Origin: Entrophospora sp. SA101
Taxonomy: Eukaryota > Glomeromycota > Glomeromycetes > Entrophosporales > Entrophosporaceae
Assembly: GCA_958430865.1 (NCBI GenBank)
Contig: CAUDNR010000554.1
Span: forward strand, 2,496 to 16,919
Length of the DNA stretch: 14,424 nucleotides
Reading direction: 5' to 3'
This document shows, one piece after another, positions 1 to 10,101 of this stretch. Within the stretch, counting starts at the first letter, position 1. Each line of letters begins with the position of its first letter. A model generated the notes under the pieces. It saw only the letters and a program-made list of their open reading frames with translations, searched no databases and was not told the origin of the DNA. The position numbers and the translations under genes are program-made.

Positions 1-242
1 TATTTTTGATAAATTCATTTTCATTTAATATTTTTCATCATACTTTCTTTTAGTGTGTTGACATTTTTTTTGATTTCGACTTGAAGATATCAAACATTTA
101 GATTGACACTTTTGTAGACAATGATTGTGATAACATGGGCACACTACAATTATTCAAATTAGTATAATTAGTGTAATCACATTATACGTATTTGCAAAAA
201 ATGTTTGTAGATAGTTTCCTAGAAGTAATAAAATTTTAGTAA
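1..242. other. AT-rich sequence, no feature seen
   Basis: I see no open frame, repeat or RNA-like structure in this stretch. It borders a decayed coding relic that starts at 243 on the minus strand side. Confidence 0.6.
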
Positions 243-565
243 TTAAAGGATACTGATTGTCTCTGGACGATAATTGTCAACATTCAACAAGAATGTATTT
301 TGAATATTTTGTAAGTGCATTTCTCATGTTCATCTGCAACTTGCTTCTTTTTACAATCTAATGCTCTTGATGTTATAGTTACTCCAAGACTTGTATCTAC
401 CGAGTCTAAATAGAATGCAAGGTTGAACTTAAAAGAGTTAATTTTTGTATTATTTAAAACAAGAAGATAACACATGAACACTAAAAATGGCCGAGCTGCT
501 AAATAGAGTTGGTCAAAAACTCCTTCAAGCTTGGTTCTATTTCTTATAGCAATCAATCTTTTCAC
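243..565 (-). pseudogene. Frameshifted coding relic of unknown family
   Basis: Reading the minus strand from 565, about 93 codons are open, including SLGVTITSRALDCKKKQ. The frame stops at 284, but shifting by one base a little earlier continues sensibly as FLLNVDNYRPETIS down to about 243. The mixture of charged and hydrophobic residues and the sensible continuation after the shift suggest a decayed protein-coding sequence rather than a chance ORF. The fragment resembles, in my recollection only, parts of repeated proteins in Glomeromycotina genomes; I cannot name the family. There is no start context, and the sequence upstream on this strand is a purine-rich repeat (573-594). No function can be given. 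Confidence 0.35.
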
Positions 566-572
566 TTACCTC

Positions 573-594
573 TTCCCCTTCCCCTTCCCCTTCC
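573..594. repeat. Short TTCCCC tandem repeat
   Basis: Three full TTCCCC units plus a partial TTCC are seen. It stands out because the surroundings are strongly AT-rich. It is not the TTAGGG telomere unit. Confidence 0.75.
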
Positions 595-1009
595 ACATCT
601 GTGGTTTTTATCTCCTAGGTTCTCTTTTTAAAAGATTTTCTACAAAATTCATTTAACAAATGTTACATAAAACAACACATTACTTTCACTAAGTTGTTGT
701 TCTCAGCTTCTTTCCATTTATTGCCTTTCATTGATGAAATTTAGCTTGATTTAGTGATTTTACATTCTGTGCAATGTTTAATTTCAGGCAATTTTTCTTC
801 AAGTAAAACATATATGAAAGTTGTAGGATTCAAAGGGATTCAAAAAGATATGATAACAACAAAGTGTAAAGATTCAAGTTTGTGTAATTATTTACACATG
901 ATTTATTGCTACATGATACCCTTGCAAAAGTATTTTAAACTGTATAAAAAAAATTGAAATCAATTGTGAAAATCCATTCCTTATATAGGACGGTCTCTCC
1001 TGTTCAATA
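595..1009. other. Non-coding AT-rich spacer
   Basis: The only open stretch here (about 754-957, plus) has no ATG start, biased composition and no motif. I regard it as chance. Nothing else is visible. Confidence 0.5.
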
Positions 1010-1049
1010 GACTTATTGGACTGGTCTGCTTGGACTGGTCCAATAAGTC
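1010..1049. repeat. Inverted repeat (hairpin)
   Basis: GACTTATTGGAC at 1010-1021 is the exact reverse complement of GTCCAATAAGTC at 1038-1049, with a 16-nt loop that itself contains related GGACTGG words. Short partial copies of the same words (TTCAATAG, GTTCAATAAG) flank it. The relatively GC-rich composition in AT-rich surroundings suggests a fragment of a transposable-element terminus, but no second end was found. Confidence 0.6.
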
Positions 1050-1908
1050 CAGTTCAATAAGCCCAATTGCCAAAACTCCAAACCTCCATAATAATAATTG
1101 AAATAATACCTTCAAACTTTCTCTTTCATAATCTGTAAAAAACTATTATAATATGTTAATTTGAAAAAAGTATCTTTTATTCAAAATTGATGAATTTTTG
1201 TACAAAGAGTTTACTTTTTGCCTAAACCTTTTTTTTTATCTTTATAGTGAACAAAACATCAAGACCATTAGTTAACACATTACTTTGCTTATTCACTGAA
1301 TTTGTTGAAAGAGTCCCTAGTTGAAATCATGTGAATCAATTTTAGAGATAAGCGTCAGGAAAGGAGTAATGGACATGTATAACTTTTACTTAGTATATTA
1401 ATTTTCCATAAAAATTATATTCTTATTAAATAATAATATTTCTATTTGAAAAAAAAAACTATTTAAATTATATTAACTGTGATGTACACAAGAAAGAATT
1501 AGATAAGAAATATTTAGAGAGTAAATTAATGCAATGTAAGCAAGAAATGAAGAAAGGCAGGAATGCTGTCATATGCATCAGTAAATGCTGTATTTTAAAA
1601 AGAATAACATCTTAGCTAAGTATTTTCCTGAAATATCTTTATTGATTGTTAATATATTTATTTCATATCCACTGATTTGTGCAACATTTTAAGGTATGAA
1701 ATTTTGGGAGACAAATTTATGAAGGTCACATTCAGTGTGTGAAATTGAATGCAGGTGCGTGTGTTACATTAAAGGTAGCCAATAATCTATTAGCAGATTT
1801 GTGCAGAAATTCATTAATTAATATTTAATTTATTATTATTAACAAACAAACATACTTTTATTGATGTTTTCAGGTATAATTCTATTTTTATTGATACAAA
1901 ACATAGGG
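1050..1908. other. Non-coding AT-rich spacer
   Basis: No open frame of interest and no structure was seen. The last 40 bases before 1909 might be decayed coding sequence belonging to the transposase relic that resumes at 2391, but this cannot be shown by eye. Confidence 0.5.
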
Positions 1909-2376
1909 TGCCTTCAAAAATTATATACTGAGATTGAGATTGAATATTTGATTGGATTGAGATTGGATTGAAATTGAAATTTTCAATCCGTGATCAAAAA
2001 TTATTTTATCAAAATTATTAATAAAAAATATTAAAAATGGATTTTTTATGTTTCTTTTCTCTTTATTAATTGTTTGCATCAAAGAAAAGAAATGACCTTG
2101 AACTTACAAATACCAATGCTAATGCTTTTAGTATTGATGTCTTTGTTAAAAGAAAAAATTGGGAGTACCCAAAAAAAAAATAAAAATTATTTATTTATTT
2201 TATTGTTTGTTTATTTATTTTGTTTGTTTATTTTTCAATCTTACTGATTGAAATTTCATATTAAAATTCGATCTCGATCTCAATCTCAGATAGAAATCAA
2301 TCTCGATATGGAAATTTTTGAATGCAGATCGAAATCAATCTCGATCTCAATCTCAATCTAATAATTTTTGAAGGCA
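1909..2376. mobile_element. MITE-like element with terminal inverted repeats
   Basis: The left end TGCCTTCAAAAATTAT (1909-1924) matches exactly the reverse complement of the right end (2361-2376). Both arms continue inward with repeated GATTGA / GAGATTGA words, on the left from about 1931 and on the right as TCAATCTC from about 2360 backward. The centre is plain AT-rich sequence with TTTA-type simple repeats and has no coding capacity, so any movement would depend on a transposase from elsewhere. Inside the right arm a second copy of the terminal word (AAATTTTTGAATGCA, 2311-2325) is seen, as though the terminus was duplicated. I find no convincing target-site duplication, so the superfamily is unassigned. 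It lies 14 bp from a transposase relic. Confidence 0.7.
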
Positions 2377-2390
2377 TGGAATCAACATGC

Positions 2391-2719
2391 GAGTTGTCAA
2401 CTGGTCCACTTTCAGGAACAAGACAGACGAAGATAAAATAACAGTATTACATGCAATGTAATCGGGACAGAGAAGTTAATTTCCTTGTTTATTTATAAAT
2501 ATCAAAATCCATGTGCTTTAAAAAGAATGATAAGACTTTGATGCATGCAAACACCAATATAGAACGATTATCTTAAAGAATTAGATAAAAGTGTTATCGC
2601 AAATAGGAGTAATATTACTTGTTGACAATGCACCAACACATAATCTAATTGAAGATTTACCAAATGTAACTGCACACCTGCAACCATGTGGTGCAGGAAT
2701 AATCCATAGCTTCAAGGTT
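2391..2719 (+). pseudogene. Decayed Tigger/pogo-like DDE_1 transposase fragment
   Basis: Several short frames, taken in order, match the conserved core of DDE_1 (pogo/Tigger, Tc1-mariner superfamily) transposases. They are ELSTGPLSGTRQTK from 2391; a shifted frame DKITVLHA; another shift to CNVIGTEKL and a segment ending QNPCALKR; YLKELDKSVIANR from about 2569; and finally VILLVDNAPTHN to HLQPCGAGIIHSFK from 2609. The VDNAPTH and HLQP..AGIIHSFK words carry the second catalytic Asp region. At least three frameshifts plus small deletions make it non-functional. The part 5' of 2391 is missing or unrecognisable, and the inverted-repeat element 1909-2376 sits directly on that side. The frame runs into TAA after 2719. 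I infer a long-dead copy. Confidence 0.8.
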
Positions 2720-3499
2720 TGTTAATTTGTTTAAAACTAATTGATTATATTATACTAATATTTGTTTGCATACTTAAAAAAAAATGACAAACCTTAACTC
2801 TGCTTCGAATTTTGCATTATGGCTTTTTATCCTTACCCAACTTATTAACATTTGCTACCTGAATATATTTATTTTATACTATTAAAAGATTCCTTTTGAC
2901 TAATTAATTAATATGATACTTGCCAATTTAACACATGCCATTACTAATAGTGGTATTATAGTAGTGGTAGTGTGGATATAAAAGTCATTGTAATTAATTT
3001 AATAAACTTGCACTATCATCATTTAATAAAATTATTCTTTATCCAAACTTAACACGGCTTTGCTATCTCATGTATCTCATGTTAACATACAACAAAACTT
3101 AATGATTGCCCATATCTAAATGCAGTATAGAAAGAAATTTCTCAATTTATAACAAGATTTTAGATAAAACTACTACTACTACAGGACGGTGATTTTCTGC
3201 ATAGTGCAGAATGCCGCAGAAATCGGAATATGTAATGAAATAATCATAATGACAATAATTATAATGAATAAATAGCAATTTAAAAATTTGATGATAATTG
3301 GCATATGTGCCAATAAATAAATAAATACTGTACAGTCTATATAACAGTTTAAATTAAATTAATTACTATCATCACCACGATTGATTTTAGTTGGAATTAA
3401 TGGAATCCAATCATTGTGTGAATTGACTTCTTATTAAAACACATATTTTAATAAAAATTGAATTAAATAAAAATTAATCTTAATCAAGATGTTTATTTA
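2720..3499. other. AT-rich spacer downstream of both the relic and the phosphatase gene
   Basis: No gene is seen. There is a short ACT trinucleotide run near 3172-3183. The right end is the 3' flank of the phosphatase gene; an AATAAA on the minus strand (3492-3497) lies immediately after its stop codon and could act in 3'-end formation, although such words are common in this AT-rich DNA. Confidence 0.45.
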
Positions 3500-6400
3500 T
3501 CACCTACCCGGTTTTGATTGTTCCGATGAATCAAACGGAATATCGATTAATTGATCATTATTATTGGTTTTATCATCGTCAAGTTCATAATCAATCTCAA
3601 AAAATGGGTTTATTTTTTTTTTTGGCTTGTTAAATTCTGGAAAAAATTAGAAGAAATATTAATAAAATCAAAATAGTTAAAGAATTATAATAATTAAAGA
3701 ATATTACCTTGAATTGTTGATTTTGTAGATGGTAAAGATACAAGTGGTTGTTCAGAAAAGTCTGTCATCATTGGGTTTACCAATGTGTCATAAAATGGAT
3801 TATTTGAATACTTCCGAAAATCGTGATTAATTGTACTTTTATCAATTTTAACTGGTGATAAAGCTGTTGTGTGTGTTCCAACTAAATAAAAGTCAGTGAT
3901 AAAAATTGTTAATATAAAATAAATTCAAAAGACTTTCTAATTATTTTTTGATTTACCGATTGGGACAGTCCACCACTGATGATGTTCTGAACTTGGCGGG
4001 GGCACTAAAAAAGAAAAAAAAGATTAATAGAAATTATTTATTTATTAATAAATCCATATTATAAATTTATATACAAACAATTTTCAGCTGATTTTTCTTT
4101 GGCACCTTCGTCTTCAAAATCAATCAATATACCAACAGGTGCATTTTGATTCTCGGTTTCTCTTGACTTTGCTAATTTTGCTATGATTTCATCATCAGTA
4201 GTTAATGGTGTGTCATTAACTTTTCTTATCGATTTTGCCAATTTATCCCAATGTTGTTTTCCATTTTGTTCTATTTCAGTGACATTTGAATAATAAGAAA
4301 ATTTATTATTGTCTTGAGACACAATTTGTAGCTTTTCTAAATATATTTCTCTATGAACTTTTTCTTTGGCTGCTCTGTCATATTTAATTATCTATAATAA
4401 TAATTATAGCTATGGAATTTAATTAAGCAATACAATCAAAAAATCAATCAATAAACCACAATTACCTCAATATCAAAAAATGCCATAACTAAATCAAAGT
4501 TTAATAAGAAAGTATTAGCTAATTATTAACAAAAAGACTTTTTAAAATTTTTTTTTAATTACCCGGTCTATGATCTGAAGCCTTTATTTCAGCTCTACAA
4601 TAACCAAACTGTTTTATCTGGGATATTTATTTATACAGTTCAGTAAATAATAAATCTAACTAAAATTGTTCCAATAATAAAATTATAAATTATAAATATT
4701 ATTACTCTATTTCCTCGATATAATATACGATCTTGTTATTTAAATAAATAAATAAATAAATATATAAATATAAATATATGGATTAATTAATAATAATTTC
4801 AAATAATCCCAAAAATAACCTTTTGAACCTACCTGTCCATGCTGGAACCCTTGCTTTTTCACTGTCAAGAATATTTAAATCAATCTTAATTCCATGGACA
4901 TACAAAATGACATACAAATAGACATATCTATATTCTTAAAATTACCTTGTATCATACATATCTGTTCCAATATCATATTTATATGTTGGGAAAAATGTAA
5001 TAGGATTTTCAATATAATCAGTAAAAGCTTGCCCCCGTTCAATTTGTTTGGTCAACTTTAAATAAGTGAATATTTTACTAAATTCAGAATAATCGAGAAG
5101 ATTACAATACAATAATGATAATAAACATAATTACCTGTTCAGCATTTAATAATGCATCAAGATTTTCATCTTCTAGGAAAGCTCGAACCTTAATGATAAT
5201 AATTATTACTATTATTGTTACTGTTATTAGAAAATAAAAAGTCTATCAAAAAATGTAGAAATATATTTCACCTGTTCATTTGTTAAAGATATCCGATAAT
5301 TAAAATCACCCAACCAAACCACATATCTGGTTATAAAATTACATAAGTAAATTAACCATTAATTTAACAATAATTTAATATACTTACTCAAAATGTTCAA
5401 GTCGTCGACCATTTCTAAAAGTTAAACCATCATGAATAGCTTGATATTCTTTATTTCTTTCTTCATAATTAGTATGACCTAAAAGATAAATCAATAATAA
5501 ATAATAAATATATTTTCTAAAATATTTCAAATAAAAAATCAAAAAAACTTCAACTACCAGATGCAAAATGCGCTGTTACAAAACAAAGGCTTGTATCAAA
5601 ATAATTAAAGCTAATGGCCACAGCGCCCTTGTTTCCTGCCATCCCGCCCAATCCAGTCTAATCAATAAAATTTTTAATAAGAATCTAACAAATAATAATA
5701 ATAATTTTAGAACGAATAATAAATCACCTTTTTCATGACACATTCAACATTCCTTATATTGGAAACCACATCAGCTCTTGCATAAATAACTAATGCAGTA
5801 CCAACCAATTGATCTGAACGCAAAATCACATAATTGGAATGATTTCCGTGACGACCATTGAGTGTTCTACTTATTTCACGCTCCCAGATACGGCTAAGGT
5901 GGATCATAAAAGAATAAATAATTATGCATGTATGAAATTACTAAACATTACTTTACTTACAATTTTTCTGGATCTGTAGAAACGATCTTGAAATGCAAAA
6001 AAAAAAACCCTCAAGTATGAATAAATAAAAATAAAAATTTAATATTATAATAAAATAAAACGTAAAATTTTACCTGTTGAGGTTTTAACTCTACGATTTC
6101 TTGAAACCCAATTACATACAGATGTGGATCTTGCTCATCTAGAATAATTATATTTTTAAAAATAATGATTTAAATAACAATATTTTTTTAAAGCCGAAAC
6201 TTTCGCTCACTTACAATCATCAAAAGCAAAGAGCCAGGGTGTAAGAGATTCACCCAAAGGTGAAACACCATTAAGATTATATGTTCCAACAAAAACATTT
6301 ATTGTTGTTTTTGTTGAAAAATCATTTAACCTTAAGAAAAAAATTATAACTTTTAATTAAAAAATAATATAATTTTTTAAAGAAACAATAATATATACAA

Positions 6401-9090
6401 TTTTTTTAAACCTTTTTTGAATGTCTTCAAGAACCAATTCGTTTACAGGATCATAAATCATAATTTGATTTTGATTTAATTGTTTGCCCTATTAAATTAA
6501 ATTATAAAATTTTCGTTACAAACAATCTAATATATAAAGTAATGCAAAATACAAAAGATTTTTGAACTCTGATATAATTACATAAAAATTTTTTAAAAAT
6601 AAAAAAGTAAATAACAATAAAATAATAATAAGTTGATATTTAATAATTACGAGTAATAAATCTATGGCTTCTTGTTTAAATTTATCCTGAAAATTATTTA
6701 TATAAAAGCGATTGACCGTTTTCGTAGCGTCTCCAATAACGCCTAAATAATTACATGCATGTTCTTAATAATATTTCCTTTTACGCGAATAAAACATCTC
6801 CTTCATACTAACCCGACCAAGTGAGTTTCCCGCTACGTGTATATTCAGATTTCAATGCACCCGTGCCAGCATAAATCTTTGACAGACTATCGCCATTTTC
6901 TGCCCATAAATGTGAATGTCTAGAATTCAACGATTCTAGGCTATGAGTGACACATTCTATCTCATGGAGATACGTGCTTAATACAGTTTTTGATATAACT
7001 GTTTGTACAATATTTGTTCTATAAAACCCCAAATTATTAAATTAAATTAAAAATTCTCGGAATTCGATAAAGAATATATAACCAATATGTTAGAATTACC
7101 TATCCAAACTTGAAATTTTATTGAATGATGAAAAATAAAAATCAATATTTATATTAACAAAAAATCAATATTTATATTAAAAAATGACTTTAATTATTGA
7201 CTTTACCAATCCACACAGTTAGTTCGAAAAACACCTTTTTGATAAAATATTGGTGAGCTTGTTTCTATATCCAACAAAAAAAAACCAGTCGATTCCAAAT
7301 TTTTTCCAATATCTCGAATTAGTATTGACAAATTCTCATAATTTGAATTCCCACAAATGGCATGAAAGTCAAAAGAAAAAAATTGATAAATGTATCCGTG
7401 TTTATTTAAATCATTTGTTCGATCCTGATATTCATTACATAATAGAAATTCGCCATCTTTGAGTTGACTAAGTAGGTTAAGTATATAAACTTCACCATAT
7501 CTACTTTGCAACTCATTAAAATGTCGTTCAACTGCTGGTAACGTTGCTGCTGGTCCACGTGATATTTGGATCTTATGACTCATGACTTGAATTCCCTATT
7601 AAATACCATGGAAATATTCAATAAAGAATTGTATATAAGAATTACTATAAATTAAAACTTACTTGTTGCTCCCAAAATACTTAAAATTAAAAAAGTTAGA
7701 TAAATTGAATTACAAATTATATAAATTATAATTAAAAGTCACCAAAAAAAAAAGTGGGAGATTTCAATCCTTACATGGAACACTGCCACGAATTTGTGTG
7801 TAAGAGAAGCAACGATGTGGTAATTGTAAAATTGTTTCCGTCTATTAATTTAAACAGATGCATATTTTTTAAATCTGTAATAAACAAATATTTTAATATT
7901 AATTGAAGATTATTTTAAAAAAAATACCTCTACGAAATTCGCAACATTTCCATCATCATCAATTCCACGAGTGTTATATCTAGTTCCTAATACATATAAA
8001 TAGCCATGAAATAATTAAATTATGATTTTTCAATATAGATGATGGTATATATTTATTAATTTAAAAGTATAGAAAACCTACCAGCTCTCTTACAGCTTAA
8101 TTTGGAAATAACAGACAAAGAAGCATTGCTTGTACCAACAGTCACATCTTGTCTACCAATATATCCATGAATTGCAAGAACCTAATATTTTATCATTTAT
8201 TTGATTAATATTTATATTTAATCTTTTAGGTTCTAGATGAAATAAAAGTTAAATACCAAAAATCCGCTATTATCCATCGCAATTTGTTCAGGATCACTAA
8301 GTTTAGAGCGATAATTTAACAATTCTTTTATCATAAATTTATTCCATAGAAAATGGCTATCATACGAGTATTTATCAGCTTTAGACATACTTGCTCTAAT
8401 TATACAACATCATTTGTCAGAAACAAATAAATAGATAAAATATATTACTTGGTATCAATTAATTTAATATCTATACACACACACCTCACTGTCAAAGTCC
8501 TCGTCAAATCAAAATTCGATGAAAAATAAAAATGGCCATTCGAAAGTAATTTTCTTAATTGATTGCATGGATGAACAGAAACAGAAGATGAATTATCTTC
8601 ATCATGTAATCGACTTGAATTACTATATGTTGTCGAAGAATAGTCCCATGAATTATTTGTTAAGGAATAAAACTCTACATCTATAATACGATGAACAGAT
8701 TCGCCTGGCCGTATTCGGCCAATATGTTTGCAGTCTGTCACAACTCCTAAAAATATATCTAAAAGTACTTTTATAGATTCTGTTTTCTTTTTTTCTTTTT
8801 AAATCATTTGCTAGCAAAGTAATGCAAAAAAAAAAGTTACCTTTTTCAACTTCTATCAGGCCAAGACAGCCATACATAGGCTTTGTGTTAAAAAGTCGAT
8901 ACTGATGTAAATCAAATTCTAAATTAGATATTAATTGAACTTTGCATTTTGGTACGTTGACATTATAATTTCCTGGTATCGGCTCAAATAATAATGCAAT
9001 GTTATCTGAAGAAAGATAATTTTCTGAAGTTTTGGATTGTATAAAAACTAGAGATCTAGGATTTTCTCGAATCAAAATTTTACTTTGCAT
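3500..9090 (-). CDS. Synaptojanin-like SAC/inositol 5-phosphatase (1088 aa)
   Basis: Exons in transcript order: 8841-9090, 8485-8758, 8257-8395, 8082-8181, 7928-7986, 7775-7841, 7663-7679, 7207-7595, 7100-7108, 6813-7018, 6651-6742, 6412-6488, 6215-6330, 6074-6138, 5961-5986, 5728-5893, 5558-5657, 5388-5478, 5272-5326, 5135-5188, 4946-5055, 4833-4861, 4706-4731, 4563-4617, 4466-4488, 4079-4391, 3957-4004, 3708-3881, 3500-3636. All introns are GT-AG and the sum (3267 nt) stays in frame. The product should remove phosphates from phosphoinositides on membranes, as synaptojanins and yeast Inp51-53 do in endocytosis and Golgi/endosome traffic. The SAC domain (about 60-505) has [18 protein letters not shown] (257-274) and the catalytic RTNCVDCLDRTN (Cys429, Arg435), so it looks active. 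The 5-phosphatase domain (about 570-865) has FVGTYNLNG (573-581), FQE (Glu612), GNKG (692-695), WLGDFNYRI (752-760), PAWTDR (827-832) and SDHRPV (853-858). The tail carries LIDFE (954-958) and NPF at 1013-1015 and 1053-1055. Length resembles fungal Inp52/53. The start is the first ATG, which fits the usual SAC N-terminus ([12 protein letters not shown]). Weakest boundary: the donor after 4079. Confidence 0.93.
4741..4778. repeat. AAAT/AT simple repeat within an intron
   Basis: A run of TAAA units passes into ATATAA units in the 101-nt intron 4732-4832 of the phosphatase gene. It explains why this intron is longer than most in the gene. Confidence 0.7.
7100..7108 (-). other. Nine-nucleotide microexon inside the SAC catalytic motif
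   Basis: The preceding exon ends in the first two bases of Cys432 (AAC TGT GTG GAT TG, donor GTAAAG at 7206). The next long exon begins A ACA AAT at 7018. Only the nonamer TTTGGATAG, flanked by AG (7110-7109) and GT (7099-7098), joins them to give the family-invariant CVDCLDRTN. Flanking introns are 98 and 81 nt. Without it the frame would be kept but Leu-Asp-Arg of the CX5R signature would be lost: TG plus A makes a stop codon (TGA), so skipping would truncate the protein. Confidence 0.92.
7663..7679 (-). other. Seventeen-nucleotide microexon of the SAC domain
   Basis: The exon ends GAGCAACAA before donor GTAAGT, and supplies the end of Leu297 plus FWEQQ. Joined to its neighbours it gives RGSVPLFWEQQGIQV, the expected SAC-family strand. 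Flanking introns are 95 and 67 nt. Its length is not a multiple of three, so skipping it would shift the frame. Confidence 0.88.
8747..8760 (-). promoter_or_regulatory. Tandem splice acceptors 12 nt apart (exon 2 of the phosphatase gene)
   Basis: On the minus strand, TTTTAG ends at 8759 and a second TTTTTAG ends at 8747. Both keep the reading frame. The first gives [12 protein letters not shown], matching the hydrophobic strand always present in SAC domains; the second gives EKGVVTDC and lacks that strand. I therefore chose 8758 as the exon start. Both could be used. Confidence 0.75.
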
Positions 9091-9398
9091 TATTTTGTTT
9101 ATTTGAATTGATTCGAGATTGTCACAGAATTTTAAGGAAATGTGATATATAATTAATTACCCAATGTGACATCTTCGATAATTTTAAAAAATAGCCAATT
9201 GATAAAATAATTTCAAGTTTGATCTTGTGAAGCTGATGAAAAGTTAACTTTTGGACCAGCAAGGATGTTAAAGTGGAAATTTTTTTTTATTATAGCATAC
9301 TACTTATAATAAGCAGTCTCAAGGTCCTATTTTTTTAAAAAAACTCACCCTTCCTTGCAATTTCTACCATAATAGGGTACCCACATTTGATTCTATAG
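9091..9398. other. 5' flank of the phosphatase gene
   Basis: This should hold the 5' UTR and promoter of the minus-strand gene. The bases just before the ATG are A-rich (AAACAAAATA), a common fungal start context. No clear TATA or CCAAT arrangement can be singled out in such AT-rich DNA. Confidence 0.4.
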
Positions 9399-9894
9399 GT
9401 TAAAGGAAGATATCTTTTGAGAGGCATCTACGCACATATTAAGTCTCTTGATCTTTTGTCTTAAGATTATGAGAAACAATTAACTATTCAACAAAGAGCC
9501 AATATTCCAATTATAGAAACTCAAGAGAATTAGCAACTTAAATTCAAGGTGGAATATTGGCACTTGGCGATTATATGAATATACAATGTTGTGACTATGT
9601 TTATGGAACTAGCTTTGGAGAAGATATTCGTAACTTAATTATGGTTAATATGTTGTATCATGAAATTTCTTAAAGCATCAATTATTTATTCACTTATTTT
9701 AATAAAATAATTTGTGAAAATCTAGATCCATCGTCACAATCACATCAAAATGCTCGTATTGGATTTAAAGGTAAAATATATGATGAGTATCGTTATCTTA
9801 CATCAGGCACCCATAGTGATAATATCCATCGGATATTTGACGATATCCGAATATTCGATCTGTTTGCCAGTTTTGATGTCCAGATATCAATATA
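9399..9894 (+). pseudogene. Broken coding relic, family not recognised
   Basis: From 9399 one frame reads VKGRYLLRGIYAHIKSLDLLS, stop (TAA 9462), then DYEKQLTIQQRANIPIIETQ, stop (TAG 9531). A second frame takes over near 9542 with [20 protein letters not shown], continues to a TAA at 9671, and reads on for about 70 further codons, including NARIGFKGKIYDEYRYLTSG, to TAA ending at 9894. Long stretches with protein-like composition broken by three stops and one shift are what a decaying gene looks like. I do not recognise the family. The last 25 codons overlap repeated GATATCC/GGATAT words and may be a different sequence. Transposon origin is plausible given the surroundings. Confidence 0.5.
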
Positions 9895-10101
9895 ACGAAT
9901 TTAATAGTTAGATCTCGGTATAATACTATGTGATAAACAAATGTCCATTATGCTCGTTTATATTCCATTGAGTTATTATTATATTTCTATCCCCAATTTT
10001 TTGGCTCCGTTATATCTCCATTGTAACCTTATTTGTAAATGATATACAAGTGTAACCTAATGTTTACAATAAATTTTTTTGGATCATTTTGATTTCTTTT
10101 A
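9895..10101. other. Non-coding AT-rich spacer
   Basis: Nothing is visible here apart from T-rich runs leading into the minisatellite. Confidence 0.5.

Noticed and set aside
754..957. Open frame of 67 codons on the plus strand
   Set aside because: No ATG start, no motif, ends in a Lys/Tyr-rich run typical of AT-rich chance frames.
3172..3183. ACT trinucleotide run
   Set aside because: Too short to be more than a minor simple repeat.
4060..4079. Alternative donor GTATAT (about 4073) ending the 313-nt exon later
   Set aside because: It would change the phase and disrupt the following exon; GTTTGT at 4078 keeps the frame.
7250..7462. Open frame of 70 codons on the plus strand
   Set aside because: It lies antisense to the 389-nt SAC exon 7207-7595, which has clear homology.
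8747..8840. A hidden microexon in the first intron of the phosphatase gene
   Set aside because: I suspected one because the SAC strand was missing, but the only internal AG..GT pair encloses 11 nt and leaves a 22-nt intron. The upstream acceptor at 8759 explains the strand better.
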